Below, piece by piece: positions 15,928 through 24,707 of a stretch of 64,000 nucleotides of DNA (its first letter is position 1; the number at the start of each line of letters is the position of its first letter). A program made the position numbers and the translations under genes. The notes below the pieces were generated by a model that saw nothing but the letters and a program-made list of their open reading frames with translations, ran no database searches and was not told the DNA's origin. This DNA is from Altererythrobacter sp. C41 (GTDB taxonomy: Bacteria > Pseudomonadota > Alphaproteobacteria > Sphingomonadales > Sphingomonadaceae), in contig NZ_JAEVFE010000008.1 of the NCBI RefSeq assembly GCF_016803135.1, positions 1-64,000 of the forward strand. The letters are read 5' to 3'.

Positions 15928-16445
15928 GAGGTTACTCGCGCGCAGCCGACGGTGGCGGCGTCGATCGCGGTGGCGGCGCCGGTGAGGTCGTATCGATCGG
16001 AGAAGCGTCGTCCTCGCGAATCGCGGGCGGTAACCGTCATCCGCCCGGCCGCGCGCATCGCGGCCACGATCGCCGCGTCCATCGCCTTGTCGCGGGCCCA
16101 GGCGTCGCCGCCGCCCCCGGTCAGTTCGAAACGCCTGTCGCCGACCGTGAGCGTGATCGCCGCGTCCTCTGCGAGCTTACGCGAGAGGCGCAAGTGGACT
16201 TGTCCGCGCACGTTCCTACGCGGCCAGGTGCCGACGCTGGCGAAGGCGCGGTAGTCGCCCTCCCGGTCGCTCTCGAAAGGCTGGGCGATGGCATAGCAGC
16301 GCGGCACCCCCGGGTCGCGGAAGGCGCCCCAGTTCGAGAATACGCCAAGGCTGTCGCGCGCGGAGAGCGGTGCGGCGAGGGCGAGGGCCGCTATTGCCGC
16401 AAAACAGAGGCGTCGCCCCTGCGACGGCTGGCGCTGCGCCGTCAT
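15924..16445 (-). CDS. Secreted protein, possibly invasion-associated locus B (IalB)-like
   Basis: The 173-residue precursor has a basic N-terminus and signal peptide (RRLCFAAIAALALAAPLSARD) and no transmembrane segment after it. The mature part starts with LGVFSNWGAFRDPGVPRCYAIAQ, which resembles the W-x-F/C-x-x pattern of IalB-like periplasmic domains, then RRNVRGQVHLRLSRKL and a GDRRFELTGGGGDAWA strand. The family assignment is tentative. The start at 16445 gives a normal signal peptide, and an upstream ATG would run into greB. It is coupled to the oxygenase gene by a 4-base overlap. Confidence 0.6.
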   Translation of the reverse strand: MTAQRQPSQGRRLCFAAIAALALAAPLSARDSLGVFSNWGAFRDPGVPRCYAIAQPFESDREGDYRAFASVGTWPRRNVRGQVHLRLSRKLAEDAAITLTVGDRRFELTGGGGDAWARDKAMDAAIVAAMRAAGRMTVTARDSRGRRFSDRYDLTGAATAIDAATVGCARVTS

Positions 16446-16489
16446 CGGAAGCTTTGCCAGCAAGGCATATTGCGCTCCACGCAGGCCAT

Positions 16490-17002
16490 CTAGGCCCCTG
16501 CCGCCGCAGGGATGACGGGCGCGGGATAGACGATCGCGACGACTTCCCATTCCTTCTCCCCGCCCGGCAGACGGACCGTGCGCAGGTCGCCGACCGCCGC
16601 GCCGCGCAAGGCGCGCGCGAGCGGGCTGGACCAGCCAATGCGCCCCGCGCTCGCATCCTGCTCGTCATCGCCCACGAGAGTGACGGTCTTCCGCGCATTG
16701 TCTTCGTCCGCGAGCGTCACCGTCGCGCCGAAGAAGGCGCGGCTGCGGTCGGGCTGATCCGCCGGGTCGACCACCCGGGCGGCCTTCATGCGCCGGGCGA
16801 GGTGCGCCAGTTCACGGTCGATCTCGCGCATGCGCTTGCGTCCGTAGAGATAGTCGCCGTTCTCGCTCCGGTCGCCGTTGCCGGCTGCCCAGCTCACGAT
16901 CTCGACGATCTCCGGCCGTTCGGTGCCGAGCAGATGATCGTACCGCGCCTTGAGCGCGGCGAGGCCTGCCGGCGTGATCGGGTTGGTCGGGGCGCTGCTC
17001 AC
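16490..17002 (-). CDS. greB: Transcription elongation factor GreB
   Basis: Gre factors enter the RNA polymerase secondary channel and stimulate cleavage of backtracked RNA. The 170 residues have the N-terminal coiled coil with the acidic-tip motif (AAGNGDRSENGDYLYGRKRM, typical of GreB rather than GreA) and a C-terminal FKBP-like domain (FFGATVTLADED, GRIGWSSPLARALRGAAVGD). The basic RKRMREIDRE segment also favours GreB. It lies alone between the transglycosylase and the secreted protein, all on the minus strand. Confidence 0.92.
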   Translation of the reverse strand: MSSAPTNPITPAGLAALKARYDHLLGTERPEIVEIVSWAAGNGDRSENGDYLYGRKRMREIDRELAHLARRMKAARVVDPADQPDRSRAFFGATVTLADEDNARKTVTLVGDDEQDASAGRIGWSSPLARALRGAAVGDLRTVRLPGGEKEWEVVAIVYPAPVIPAAAGA

Positions 17003-17058
17003 CGGACGCCCTTAACAAGATTCCTCGCCCCGGCAAAAGCCGTGATGACGGAGCTGGT

Positions 17059-19032
17059 TCAGCCCGGCGTGGACTTGCCGAGGAACTGGCTGATCCCCTT
17101 GGGCTGGCCGTAGCGGACCCGGTCGGGATACATCGCCTCGTAGACCACCGCATTTTCGAGCACCCGCTGAACGTAGTTCTTGGTCTCGAAGTACGGGATC
17201 TCCTCGATCCAGCGCAGCCAGTCGACCGCCCCGGTGCGCGGATCGCCGTTCTGGCGCAGCCACTTGTTCACGTTGCCGGGCCCGGCATTGTAAGCCGCGA
17301 CCGCAAGCGGGTAGCTGCCGCCGTAGTTGTCCATCATCCGCGCGAAGTAGGCATTGCCGAGGCGCACATTGTAGTGCGGATCGCTCGTGAGATTGCCGTA
17401 GTTGTAGCTCATGCCGAGCTTGCCCGCCTGTTCGCGCGCGGTTCCCGGCATCAACTGCATCAGGCCGCGGGCGCCGGCATGACTGATCCGATCCTGGTCG
17501 AACTCGCTTTCCTGCCGCGCGATGGCGTGGACGATGGTGAAGTCGGTGCCCGTCGGCTGGGACACGGTGGGGAAACCGATCCGCTCGAACCCGGAAATGT
17601 TCTTCTCGGGCGCAGTGCGGCCGATCACCACGGCGAGTTCGGGCAGGCGCAGTTCCTGCGCGAGCTCGGCCACGAGCTGCATCTCGGCCGCGTCGTCTGC
17701 GGATTCGGCCAGTGCGGTGAAGAAGTAGCGCTCGGTGCGCCAGTCGCCGCCTCCCCGCGCGAGCTCGCGCACCGCGAGCGCCAGGGGATTCGAACGGAAC
17801 GCAGCGCGCTGGTCCGCGGTCGGCTGCGCCGGTGTGGCCGCGCCGAAGGTCGGCTTCGGCCGCCCAAGGCGTTCCAGCGCGAGCAAGCCATAGTAATACT
17901 CAGGGTACTGCGCGGCCATTTCCCAGTAGCGCCGCGCCTCGCCGGCATTCCCCGCGCGATCGGACGCGAGGCCCGCCCAGTAGAAACCCTTGGAGCGCGT
18001 CTGCGGCGTCCGCGCGGCCGCACCGTAGCGGTAGAACAGCGGTGCGGCGGCATTGCCGTCGCCGAGGCTCCACAGCGCCTTGGTGCCGCCGAGCCACATC
18101 AGCGAGGTGTAGTCGTCGCGCAGGCGGTAGCTCATGCCGGAGATATCGGCGCCCGGCGCGAAGAGATCGTCGACCTTGGATGCGATCTGCACCGCCGGCC
18201 GCGCACCCGCGCCCTTCGCGATGCGCAGCGCCTCGGTCACGTAGTCCTGCGCGTCGAACGGCAGCGCGGCGAAGGCCGGGCGGTTGGCGAGCAGGTCGAT
18301 CGCCTGGGGAAGCTGGCCGCTTGAGCGGTAGTAGCGCGCGAGCGTGTAGACGTAGCCGGGGTCGGTCCGCGCGTTGCTCGGGGTCGGCAGCCCGGCGGTG
18401 ACCGGGTTCTGGCCCTGGAGGAGGGACAGTCGTGCCATCGCCATCGGGCGGTAGCCGGGCGAAATATTGTTCATGTGGCGCGCCGCCGCGTCGGCCTTGC
18501 CCTGCCACAGCAGCGCCGCCATGCGCGCGTCGTGATCCTCCACGGTAAAGCGCGACCCGAACAGGCCGAGCATATAGGCTTCCGCCGGCGTGCTGATGTC
18601 GCCGCCGCGCCAGGCCGCGCGTGCGACCTCGAACGCCTCGGGCCGCTGCAGCCCCGCCAGCGCGAGAGCGTAGCGGGCGCGCGCCGGATTGCTCAGCGGC
18701 GGGTTGCGGTCGAAATAGGCGACGAGCTGCTCGGGCGTCGGCGCGTCGCGCTCCAGCGCGCCTTCGGCCCTTGCGCGGATGACGTCCATGCGCGGGAATT
18801 CGGGGAAGGCGAGGGCGAGGCCCGCATAGGCCGCGAACCCCATGTGGTCGTTCGAGGTCAGGAACTTCCATCGTTCGACCGCCTGCCCGATCTGCGAGGG
18901 CACCGTCGCGGTCAGCGAATGGCGCGCGCTCTCCACCGCATCCTGCTGGGCGACCAGCGGGACCGAAGCGGTGAGAACAGTGGTGGCAAGGAGGGCGAGA
19001 CCGTACAAGGGAATCCGTGTCATGCTGGACAT
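17059..19032 (-). CDS. Soluble lytic murein transglycosylase (Slt70-type)
   Basis: The 657-residue periplasmic enzyme cleaves peptidoglycan glycans to 1,6-anhydro products. An N-terminal signal peptide (MTRIPLYGLALLATTVLTAS) precedes a long alpha-superhelical U-domain of about 470 residues with TPR-like repeats, then a C-terminal SLT domain: HAIARQESEFDQDRISHAGARG, where the Glu in QESEF is catalytic, LMQLMPGTA, GNAYFARMMDNYGGSYPLAVAAYNAGPG and ENAVVYEAMY. The start is set at MSSMTRIP (19032); the longer frame overlaps the divergent dapA leader. The gene is transcribed away from dapA. Confidence 0.94.
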   Translation of the reverse strand: MSSMTRIPLYGLALLATTVLTASVPLVAQQDAVESARHSLTATVPSQIGQAVERWKFLTSNDHMGFAAYAGLALAFPEFPRMDVIRARAEGALERDAPTPEQLVAYFDRNPPLSNPARARYALALAGLQRPEAFEVARAAWRGGDISTPAEAYMLGLFGSRFTVEDHDARMAALLWQGKADAAARHMNNISPGYRPMAMARLSLLQGQNPVTAGLPTPSNARTDPGYVYTLARYYRSSGQLPQAIDLLANRPAFAALPFDAQDYVTEALRIAKGAGARPAVQIASKVDDLFAPGADISGMSYRLRDDYTSLMWLGGTKALWSLGDGNAAAPLFYRYGAAARTPQTRSKGFYWAGLASDRAGNAGEARRYWEMAAQYPEYYYGLLALERLGRPKPTFGAATPAQPTADQRAAFRSNPLALAVRELARGGGDWRTERYFFTALAESADDAAEMQLVAELAQELRLPELAVVIGRTAPEKNISGFERIGFPTVSQPTGTDFTIVHAIARQESEFDQDRISHAGARGLMQLMPGTAREQAGKLGMSYNYGNLTSDPHYNVRLGNAYFARMMDNYGGSYPLAVAAYNAGPGNVNKWLRQNGDPRTGAVDWLRWIEEIPYFETKNYVQRVLENAVVYEAMYPDRVRYGQPKGISQFLGKSTPG

Positions 19033-19124
19033 CGTGGCCCCCGGCTCCTTATCAGGCGCTGAATGAAGATTTCCATCGTGCGGGATACTGCCTCGCGCCG
19101 TGGGCAGACACAAGGATAGTGGCA

Positions 19125-20021
19125 ATGTTTTCCGGCTCGATTCCGGCCCTGGTGACTCCTTTTCGCGACGGAACGTTCGACGAGGCGGCTTTCCGCCGTC
19201 TGGTCGACTGGCAGATCGAGAGCGGCAGCAAGGCGCTGGTCCCCTGCGGCACGACGGGCGAGGCGTCGACGCTTTCGAACGCCGAGCACCACCGGGTGAT
19301 CGAAATCTGCATCGAACAGGCCGCCGGGCGGGTGCCGGTGATCGCCGGGTGCGGCAGCAACGACACGCGTAACGCGCTGTTGCACATGAACTTCTCGAGA
19401 AAGGCCGGCGCAGCCGCGGGGCTCTGCGTCGCGCCTTACTACAACCGGCCTGGCCAGGCTGGAATCATCGCACACTTCAGCTATCTCGCCGAGCATTCGG
19501 ACCTGCCGATCGTGCTCTACAACGTGCCGGGCCGCACGGTGACCGATATCGAGCCGGAGACGGTCTGCGAACTCGCCAAGCGCTATCCGGACCGCATCGT
19601 CGCGATCAAGGACGCGAGCGGCGATCTCAGCCGGGTGACCGATCACCGGATGGGGATCGGCAAGGACTTCTGTCAGCTATCCGGCGACGACGAACTCGCG
19701 CTGCCCGCCAACGCCGCGGGTTCGGTCGGTTGCATCTCCGTCACCGCGAACGTGGCTCCCGCGCTCTGCGCCGAGTTCCAGCAGGCCTGCGCCGACAATG
19801 ACCTCGTCCGCGCGCGCGAACTCAACGATCTGCTCTATCCGCTGCACTACGCGATGTTCGAGGACGCGAGCCCCGCGCCGGTCAAGTACGCGCTCAGCCG
19901 CGTGCACGACTGGATTCTGCCGGGCGTGCGCCTGCCGCTGGTCGAGTGCTCCGAGCATGCGAAGAAGGCCGTCGACGCGGCGCTGGAGCATGCCGGCCTT
20001 TTGGAGGGGGTGGGCGCCTAG
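19125..20021 (+). CDS. dapA: 4-hydroxy-tetrahydrodipicolinate synthase
   Basis: DapA condenses pyruvate with aspartate semialdehyde, the first committed step to diaminopimelate and lysine, in the cytoplasm. The 298-residue TIM barrel shows SGSIPALVTPF, PCGTTGEASTL, APYYNRP (the catalytic-triad Tyr), LYNVPGRT and the Schiff-base Lys in IVAIKDASGD. The start is MFSGSIPALV, consistent with family length; an earlier in-frame ATG overlaps the divergent transglycosylase. dapF lies at the far end of the window, so the pathway genes are dispersed. Confidence 0.96.
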   Translation: MFSGSIPALVTPFRDGTFDEAAFRRLVDWQIESGSKALVPCGTTGEASTLSNAEHHRVIEICIEQAAGRVPVIAGCGSNDTRNALLHMNFSRKAGAAAGLCVAPYYNRPGQAGIIAHFSYLAEHSDLPIVLYNVPGRTVTDIEPETVCELAKRYPDRIVAIKDASGDLSRVTDHRMGIGKDFCQLSGDDELALPANAAGSVGCISVTANVAPALCAEFQQACADNDLVRARELNDLLYPLHYAMFEDASPAPVKYALSRVHDWILPGVRLPLVECSEHAKKAVDAALEHAGLLEGVGA

Positions 20022-20085
20022 CCCCACGACGGAGGGTTAACCCCTTTCTCGTACTGCCGCGATCACCGGCGGATGGTCGGATTCC

Positions 20086-20559
20086 TCATCCGGGCTCGCA
20101 AGGAATGAGGCCCGTCTCCGGCAGGCTGGTCGCCCCTTCCACGAGCATGGCGCCGGCCGATTCGGCGAAGCGCAGGGTGATGTTGTTGTCCTCTTCCTCG
20201 CCCTCGATCGTGCAGACCGCGTCGACCGCATAGCCGCCAGGCGATTTCTCGATCTGCATGAACTCGCACGAGATGTCCTCCGGTGCCGTCAGGCGATTGC
20301 TGGTGAACGTCCAGGCTTCATTGCGGCATTGATCGACGCTTTCGGCCCAGCGTCCGATGTAGCGGAACGTGGCATCGGACGGGGGCAGTGCGGCGGCCTG
20401 TCTGGCTCCTTCTTCGTCAGCCTCGGGCTGCGTCGCTGGACTCTCCTCAGTAGCGGGAGATGCGGCTTGCGCGGCCGTCTTATCGTCTGCGGCCGGCGAA
20501 CAGGCGGCGAGCACCGCAGCCATCGCCAGGATCGCCGCTCGCCCGTCACGCATGGGCAT
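20086..20559 (-). CDS. Lipoprotein of unknown function
   Basis: The 157-residue precursor has a lipoprotein signal: MRDGRAAILAMAAVLAAC with the lipobox LAAC. The mature protein begins with an Ala/Glu/Pro-rich linker and then a compact domain (FRYIGRWAESVDQCRNEAWTFT, EFMQIEKSPGGYAVDAVC) with an even number of cysteines that may form disulfides. I do not recognise the family, though it resembles small proteins with a calycin-like fold. The start codon overlaps by 14 bases the end of the cysteine-rich gene upstream. Confidence 0.75.
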   Translation of the reverse strand: MPMRDGRAAILAMAAVLAACSPAADDKTAAQAASPATEESPATQPEADEEGARQAAALPPSDATFRYIGRWAESVDQCRNEAWTFTSNRLTAPEDISCEFMQIEKSPGGYAVDAVCTIEGEEEDNNITLRFAESAGAMLVEGATSLPETGLIPCEPG

Positions 20560-20944
20560 TCATCACCTCCAGCGCCTTGCGGCAATCGTCGGCGCATTCG
20601 CGGCACATCGTCGCGCAGCGGCGGCAGTGGGCATGATCGTGCTTCTCGCACTCGGCTGCGCAGACTTCGCACGCTTCGATACAGGTCTGCAGCATCGACT
20701 TGATCACCGCGACATTACCCGATGTGCGCCGGGTCGCCACGCGGTAGGTCGCCTCGCAGATGTCCGAACAATCGCTGCACAGACGGATGCAGCGGCGCAT
20801 GTCGGCATCCTCGGCACTGCAGGCATCGGCGCAGGAGTTGCAGATAGCCGCGCAGTACACTGCGTGCTTGACCGCTTCGGCCAGCGCCTCGTTGAAATCC
20901 GCACCCACCTGCGGGTGCTCCGAAATCATCTCCTTGATCGACAT
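20546..20944 (-). CDS. Four-helix-bundle copper-storage-like protein (DUF326-type)
   Basis: The 132-residue protein is built of cysteine-rich helices: YCAAICNSCADACSAED, RRCIRLCSDCSDICEATY, MLQTCIEACEVCAAEC and HCRRCATMCRECADDCRKA. CxxxC/CxxC spacing lining a four-helix bundle is the hallmark of the copper-storage proteins (Csp) that bind many Cu(I) ions. It has no signal peptide, so it is cytosolic like Csp3. The start has a perfect AAGGAGG ribosome site. It overlaps the lipoprotein gene downstream by 14 bases. No copper exporter or regulator is adjacent. Confidence 0.88.
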   Translation of the reverse strand: MSIKEMISEHPQVGADFNEALAEAVKHAVYCAAICNSCADACSAEDADMRRCIRLCSDCSDICEATYRVATRRTSGNVAVIKSMLQTCIEACEVCAAECEKHDHAHCRRCATMCRECADDCRKALEVMNAHA

Positions 20945-21016
20945 GGAATGCCTCCTTCGCTGGCTTAGCGAGCGAAGGCGGGGGATAGTTCCGGGCGGGT
21001 CTTTCGCGCCGCCGCC

Positions 21017-21031
21017 GTTCCGTCTATGTTC
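21017..21031 (+). promoter_or_regulatory. Candidate LexA (SOS) box upstream of rmuC
   Basis: GTTC-CGTCTAT-GTTC matches the alphaproteobacterial LexA site exactly and ends 5 bases before the rmuC ATG at 21037. A repressor here would block initiation. No ribosome site fits between box and ATG, so translation may start from a leaderless message or at a later codon. Confidence 0.5.
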
Positions 21032-21036
21032 CCGCG

Positions 21037-22443
21037 ATGGATATGACTGCAATGATCGCTGCCCTGCTTGCACTCGTCTTCGGCGCCGGACTGGGCTGGT
21101 TCTTCGGCTCGCGCCCCGCAGCCGACTGGAAAGCGCGCCATGGCGAGCGCGATGCGGAGGCGAAGGAACTCGCGGGGAAGCTCTCGCGCATGGCGCCCGA
21201 ACTGGCGGCGATGAGCGAGCGGGCGGCGCGGGCCGACGACCTCGCGGCAAGGCTCGATGCTGCGCGGGAGGATCTGACCGCGCTGAGGGCGCAAGCGGCC
21301 GGGTTCGAGGAGCAGAAGCGGCTGCTCGAGGAATCGCGGGCAAACCTGCTCAAGGAATTCGAGAACACCGGCGCCAAGGTCCTCGGCGCCGCGCAGGAGC
21401 GGTTTCTCGAGCGGGCCGCGGAACGGCTCGGTCATTCGGAGAAGGCGTCGGAGGAGAAGATCAAGGCCCTGCTCCAACCGGTCGGCGATCGGCTCAGGAA
21501 GTACGAGGAGCAGGTCGCCACGCTGGAGGAGAAGCGGACGGACGCCTTTGCGCGGCTTCACCAGCAGATCACGGAGATGCAGCGCGGGCAGGAGGAAGTG
21601 CGGCGCGAGGCGCAGCGGCTCGGCAACTCGCTTACCAATGCGCCCAAGGCGCGCGGGCGCTGGGGCGAGCGGGCGCTGCAGAACGTGCTCGAACAATGCG
21701 GCCTCAGCCAGCACACCGATTTCATCCTCGAGCATTCGATGGAGACCGACGAGGGCCGCTTGCGGCCGGACGCGATCGTGCGGGTTCCGGGACAGAAGAA
21801 GCTGGTGATCGACGCCAAGGTTTCGCTCAACGCCTATCAGGCCGCGTTCGAGGCCGACGACGACGAGGAACGCCGACGTCATCTCGATCTCCACGCCCGG
21901 TCCATGCGGGGGCACGTGCAGACGCTCGGGGCGAAGAGCTACCAGAGCCAGTTCGACGAGGCGCCCGACTACGTGGTCATGTTCGTGCCCGGCGAGCATT
22001 TCGTCGCCGCCGCGCTCGAACACGATCCGGAGCTGTGGGACTTCGCCTTCGAGAAGCGCGTGCTGCTGGCGACGCCGACCAACCTGGTTGCGATCGCGCG
22101 CACCGTGGCGCAGGTCTGGCGGCAGGACACGATCGCGCGCGAGGCGATCGAGATCGGCAAGGCGGGCGCGGAACTGTACGACCGGCTCGCGATCGCCGCC
22201 GAGCACATGAAGCGGGTCGGCGGCGGGCTCGAAACTGCGGTCAACAATTACAACAAGTTCGTCGGCAGCTTCGAGCGCAACGTGCTTTCTTCGGGCAGAC
22301 GCCTGAAGGACAAGGGGATCGAGATCGGCAAGCGGGAAATCGACGAAGTGCCGCTCGTCGAAAGCGCGCCACGCTATACCGCGGAAGATTCGGACGCTAC
22401 GGAAGAGCCTGCGTTGCCCTCAGTGGGCGGCGATAACGAATAA
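21037..22443 (+). CDS. rmuC: DNA recombination protein RmuC
   Basis: RmuC proteins limit DNA rearrangements at inverted repeats and contain a PD-(D/E)XK-like nuclease domain. The 468 residues have an N-terminal membrane anchor (MIAALLALVFGAGLGWFFG), a long coiled coil (about 35-200) and the conserved domain with RGRWGERALQNVLEQCGL, HSMETDEGRLRPDAIVRVP, VIDAKVSLNAYQ and the C-terminal FVGSFERNVLSSGR. DAIV and IDAK supply the acidic and lysine positions of the fold. A LexA-type box lies immediately upstream. The start codon lacks a clear Shine-Dalgarno. Confidence 0.93.
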   Translation: MDMTAMIAALLALVFGAGLGWFFGSRPAADWKARHGERDAEAKELAGKLSRMAPELAAMSERAARADDLAARLDAAREDLTALRAQAAGFEEQKRLLEESRANLLKEFENTGAKVLGAAQERFLERAAERLGHSEKASEEKIKALLQPVGDRLRKYEEQVATLEEKRTDAFARLHQQITEMQRGQEEVRREAQRLGNSLTNAPKARGRWGERALQNVLEQCGLSQHTDFILEHSMETDEGRLRPDAIVRVPGQKKLVIDAKVSLNAYQAAFEADDDEERRRHLDLHARSMRGHVQTLGAKSYQSQFDEAPDYVVMFVPGEHFVAAALEHDPELWDFAFEKRVLLATPTNLVAIARTVAQVWRQDTIAREAIEIGKAGAELYDRLAIAAEHMKRVGGGLETAVNNYNKFVGSFERNVLSSGRRLKDKGIEIGKREIDEVPLVESAPRYTAEDSDATEEPALPSVGGDNE

Positions 22444-22461
22444 CCGAAGAGGACTCTGCCG

Positions 22462-23178
22462 ATGCGCCCGACGATCTGCCTTGCCATCACGCTCTCGCTC
22501 GCGCTCGCCGCGTGCGGAGAAGGCAAGGCGCCGTCGGAGAAGTTGAAGGACGCAGCCGAGGGGCTGGTCGAGGAAGCAGCGGGCAAGATGCCGCCCAAGC
22601 TCGCCGAAGGTCCCTATGCGCCGCGCGATGAATGCGCGGGGCTGCCGGGTGCCGATGCGTTCCGCCAGCAACTCGCGCAGGCCGTAGAGGCGAGGGACGC
22701 CGAGGCGCTGATCGCGCTCGCGGCGCCCGACGTGAAGCTCGACTTCGGCGGGGGCGCGGGGTCGGCGCAGTTGCGCGCCCAACTGGATGGCGAGAACCCG
22801 ACGCTGTGGGACGAGCTCGACTCGCTGCTGGCGCTGGGCTGCGCGGCGGAAGGGCAGAGCGGCATCACGTTGCCGTGGTACTTCGCCCAGGAGATCGACG
22901 CGGTCGATCCGATGGCGGGCATGATGGTGACCGGAGAGAACGTGCCGCTGCGGATGGCGCCGGAGGCCGAAGCGGAGACGTTGGAGGAAGTGTCGTGGGA
23001 CGTGGTCGAACTGGTCGACGGCTTGCAGCCCGAGGCACCGTTCCAGCACGTCGCGACGGTGAAGGGCAAGCGCGGCTACATCGCCACCAGTGAACTGCGC
23101 AGCCTGATCGACTACCGGCTGCTCGCGTCGAGCCGCGACGGCAAATGGAGCATCACGAGCCTGGTGGCGGGGGACTGA
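22462..23178 (+). CDS. Lipoprotein with SH3-like C-terminal region
   Basis: The 238-residue precursor has a lipobox (LSLALAACGEG) and an Ala/Glu-rich helix after it. The C-terminal half reads TGENVPLRMAPEAEAETLEEV, VSWDVVELVDG, VATVKGKRGYIATSELRS, which resembles a bacterial SH3 domain as found in cell-wall-binding or signalling lipoproteins. No catalytic motif is visible. It begins 18 bases after rmuC on the same strand, so it may be co-transcribed. Its 3' end overlaps the convergent META-domain gene by 26 bases. Confidence 0.75.
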   Translation: MRPTICLAITLSLALAACGEGKAPSEKLKDAAEGLVEEAAGKMPPKLAEGPYAPRDECAGLPGADAFRQQLAQAVEARDAEALIALAAPDVKLDFGGGAGSAQLRAQLDGENPTLWDELDSLLALGCAAEGQSGITLPWYFAQEIDAVDPMAGMMVTGENVPLRMAPEAEAETLEEVSWDVVELVDGLQPEAPFQHVATVKGKRGYIATSELRSLIDYRLLASSRDGKWSITSLVAGD

Positions 23179-23572
23179 GCCGCGCCAGTTCGGCGCTATG
23201 GCCGCTCGAACGCAGGATCAGCCGGTTATCGTCTCTCCATTCGAGCGTAGGCGCGGCGACCAGCAACGCCGCGATCGCCTGTTCCTGCTCCCAAACGTCG
23301 CCCTGACAGAACATCCTGGTGCCGGCGAGCGGCCCCGCGATCAGCCGCCCTTCCTCGACCCGCCACTTGCCGGCCATCGTATTGCAGCCGACGCTCGCGG
23401 AAATGTTCTCCTCGCCGAACGAGAGCCGGGCGCCTTCGGCGCGGGCCGGTTCGTAGTCGTCAATCTTGATGAAGCTCCATTCGCTTTCGGAGAGCCGTTC
23501 GGGCGCGGCCGGGCGGGCCACGCAGCCCGCGCACAGCACAGCAAGCGAAAGGGAGAGGGCGATTCTCGTCAT
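23153..23572 (-). CDS. META-domain lipoprotein (HslJ-like)
   Basis: The 139-residue precursor has a lipobox (SLAVLCAGCVA). It continues SESEWSFIKIDDYEPA, LSFGEENISASVGCNTMAGKW, EGRLIAGPLAGTRMFC and WEQEQAIAALLVAAPTLEW, the pattern of META/HslJ domains (a WxL start, GCN, the TxMxC motif and a late DNRLILRSS strand). HslJ-like proteins are envelope stress or heat-shock associated with no known enzymatic activity. The start at 23572 is chosen because the upstream extension has shadow composition. Confidence 0.82.
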   Translation of the reverse strand: MTRIALSLSLAVLCAGCVARPAAPERLSESEWSFIKIDDYEPARAEGARLSFGEENISASVGCNTMAGKWRVEEGRLIAGPLAGTRMFCQGDVWEQEQAIAALLVAAPTLEWRDDNRLILRSSGHSAELARLSPPPPGS

Positions 23573-23619
23573 CGGCCACCGACCTAGGGCGGCCTGGCTG
23601 AGTGGCCGGTGAATGAATA

Positions 23620-24432
23620 TTAGTCGAAAGCCGCCAAAACCTCGTAAGCGAGCACCGCACCCGCGACGGCCGCGTTGAGGCTGTCGGCGCGGCCGCGCAT
23701 CGGCATCGTCACGCGCAGATCGCATGCGGCCTCGTACTCCTCCGGCAGGCCGCGCGATTCGTTGCCGACCAGAATGAAGCACGGCTGCGCATAGGGCGCG
23801 CCGCGATAAGGCACCGCATCGCGCAGGCTTGCGGCGACGAGTTGTCCGTCCCCGTCGCGGAGCCACGGCAGAAATTCCTCCCAGCGCGCCTGTGCGATCC
23901 GCTGGGTGAAGACCGCACCCATGCTGGCGCGCACCGCCTCGACGCTGAACGGGTCCGCGCAGTCGTCGATCAGGATCAGCCCGCCCGCACCGACCGCGTC
24001 GCCGGTGCGCAGCATCGTGCCGAGATTCCCCGGGTCACGCAGCGCCTGCGCCACCAGCCAGATCGGCGCAGCGGTCCGATCGAGTGCGGCGAGTGAGGTG
24101 TCGAATTCGGCAAACACGCCGGCGATCGCCTGGGGGTTCGCCTTGCCGGTGATCTTGGCGAGGATATCGGGCGAGGTCTCGATGATCGCGCCGCCCGCAT
24201 CGGCCACTGCGCCTTCCAGCGCATCGGCGAGCGGATGCGGGTCGCGCCCCTCCGCCATCACCAGCAACTCGGGCAGGATTCCGGATTCGCGCGCATTGGT
24301 CAGCAGGCGCAGCCCTTCGGCGAGGAACCGCCGCTCGCGCCGCCGATGCTTCTTGTCGCGCAGGGACCGCAGGAACTTGACGGTCGGATTGGAAAATCCG
24401 GTAATCCGCTGCCGGGGAATGGCCGCCATCAA
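23620..24432 (-). CDS. TrmH/SpoU-family RNA 2'-O-methyltransferase
   Basis: A 270-residue rRNA/tRNA ribose methyltransferase. An N-terminal substrate-binding domain (TGFSNPTVKFLRSLRDKKHR, FLAEGLRLL) precedes the SPOUT knot: AQALRDPGNLGTMLRTGDAVGAGG (motif 1 with the catalytic Arg), ILVGNESRGLPEEY (motif 2) and MPMRGRADSLNAAVAGAV (motif 3). All three motifs are complete, so it should be active. The target nucleotide cannot be assigned. The start overlaps the HPr-gene stop by 4 bases (ATGA). Confidence 0.92.
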   Translation of the reverse strand: MMAAIPRQRITGFSNPTVKFLRSLRDKKHRRRERRFLAEGLRLLTNARESGILPELLVMAEGRDPHPLADALEGAVADAGGAIIETSPDILAKITGKANPQAIAGVFAEFDTSLAALDRTAAPIWLVAQALRDPGNLGTMLRTGDAVGAGGLILIDDCADPFSVEAVRASMGAVFTQRIAQARWEEFLPWLRDGDGQLVAASLRDAVPYRGAPYAQPCFILVGNESRGLPEEYEAACDLRVTMPMRGRADSLNAAVAGAVLAYEVLAAFD

Positions 24433-24707
24433 TCCTCGCCGAAACCGTCGCGCACGAGCACGTAGAGTTCGTCGAGCACCCCGTCGGCACCGGGCCCTTC
24501 GACGACGATCTCGACCGTGTCGCCCTTTGCCGCGCCGAGCATCATCAGCCCCAGGATCGAACCGCCCGCGGCCTCGTAGCCGTCCTTCGCCACGCGCACG
24601 TCGACCCCTGCGGGAAGCTCGCTGACGATATTGACGAACTTGGCGCTCGCCCGGGCGTGAAGCCCGCGGGAATTGACGATGTTAACTTCGCGCCGCGGCA
24701 TCAGCAC
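24429..24707 (-). CDS. HPr-family phosphocarrier (regulatory PTS)
   Basis: The 92-residue HPr accepts phosphate from EI~P on the conserved histidine in NSRGLHARASAKFV and passes it to EIIA. A regulatory serine, the HprK target, is expected after GYEAAGGS, and GSILGLMML matches that region. It belongs to the nitrogen/regulatory PTS seen in alphaproteobacteria, which lack most sugar permeases. It overlaps the EIIA gene upstream and the TrmH-family gene downstream by a few bases, so the three are translationally coupled. Confidence 0.93.
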   Translation of the reverse strand: MLMPRREVNIVNSRGLHARASAKFVNIVSELPAGVDVRVAKDGYEAAGGSILGLMMLGAAKGDTVEIVVEGPGADGVLDELYVLVRDGFGED

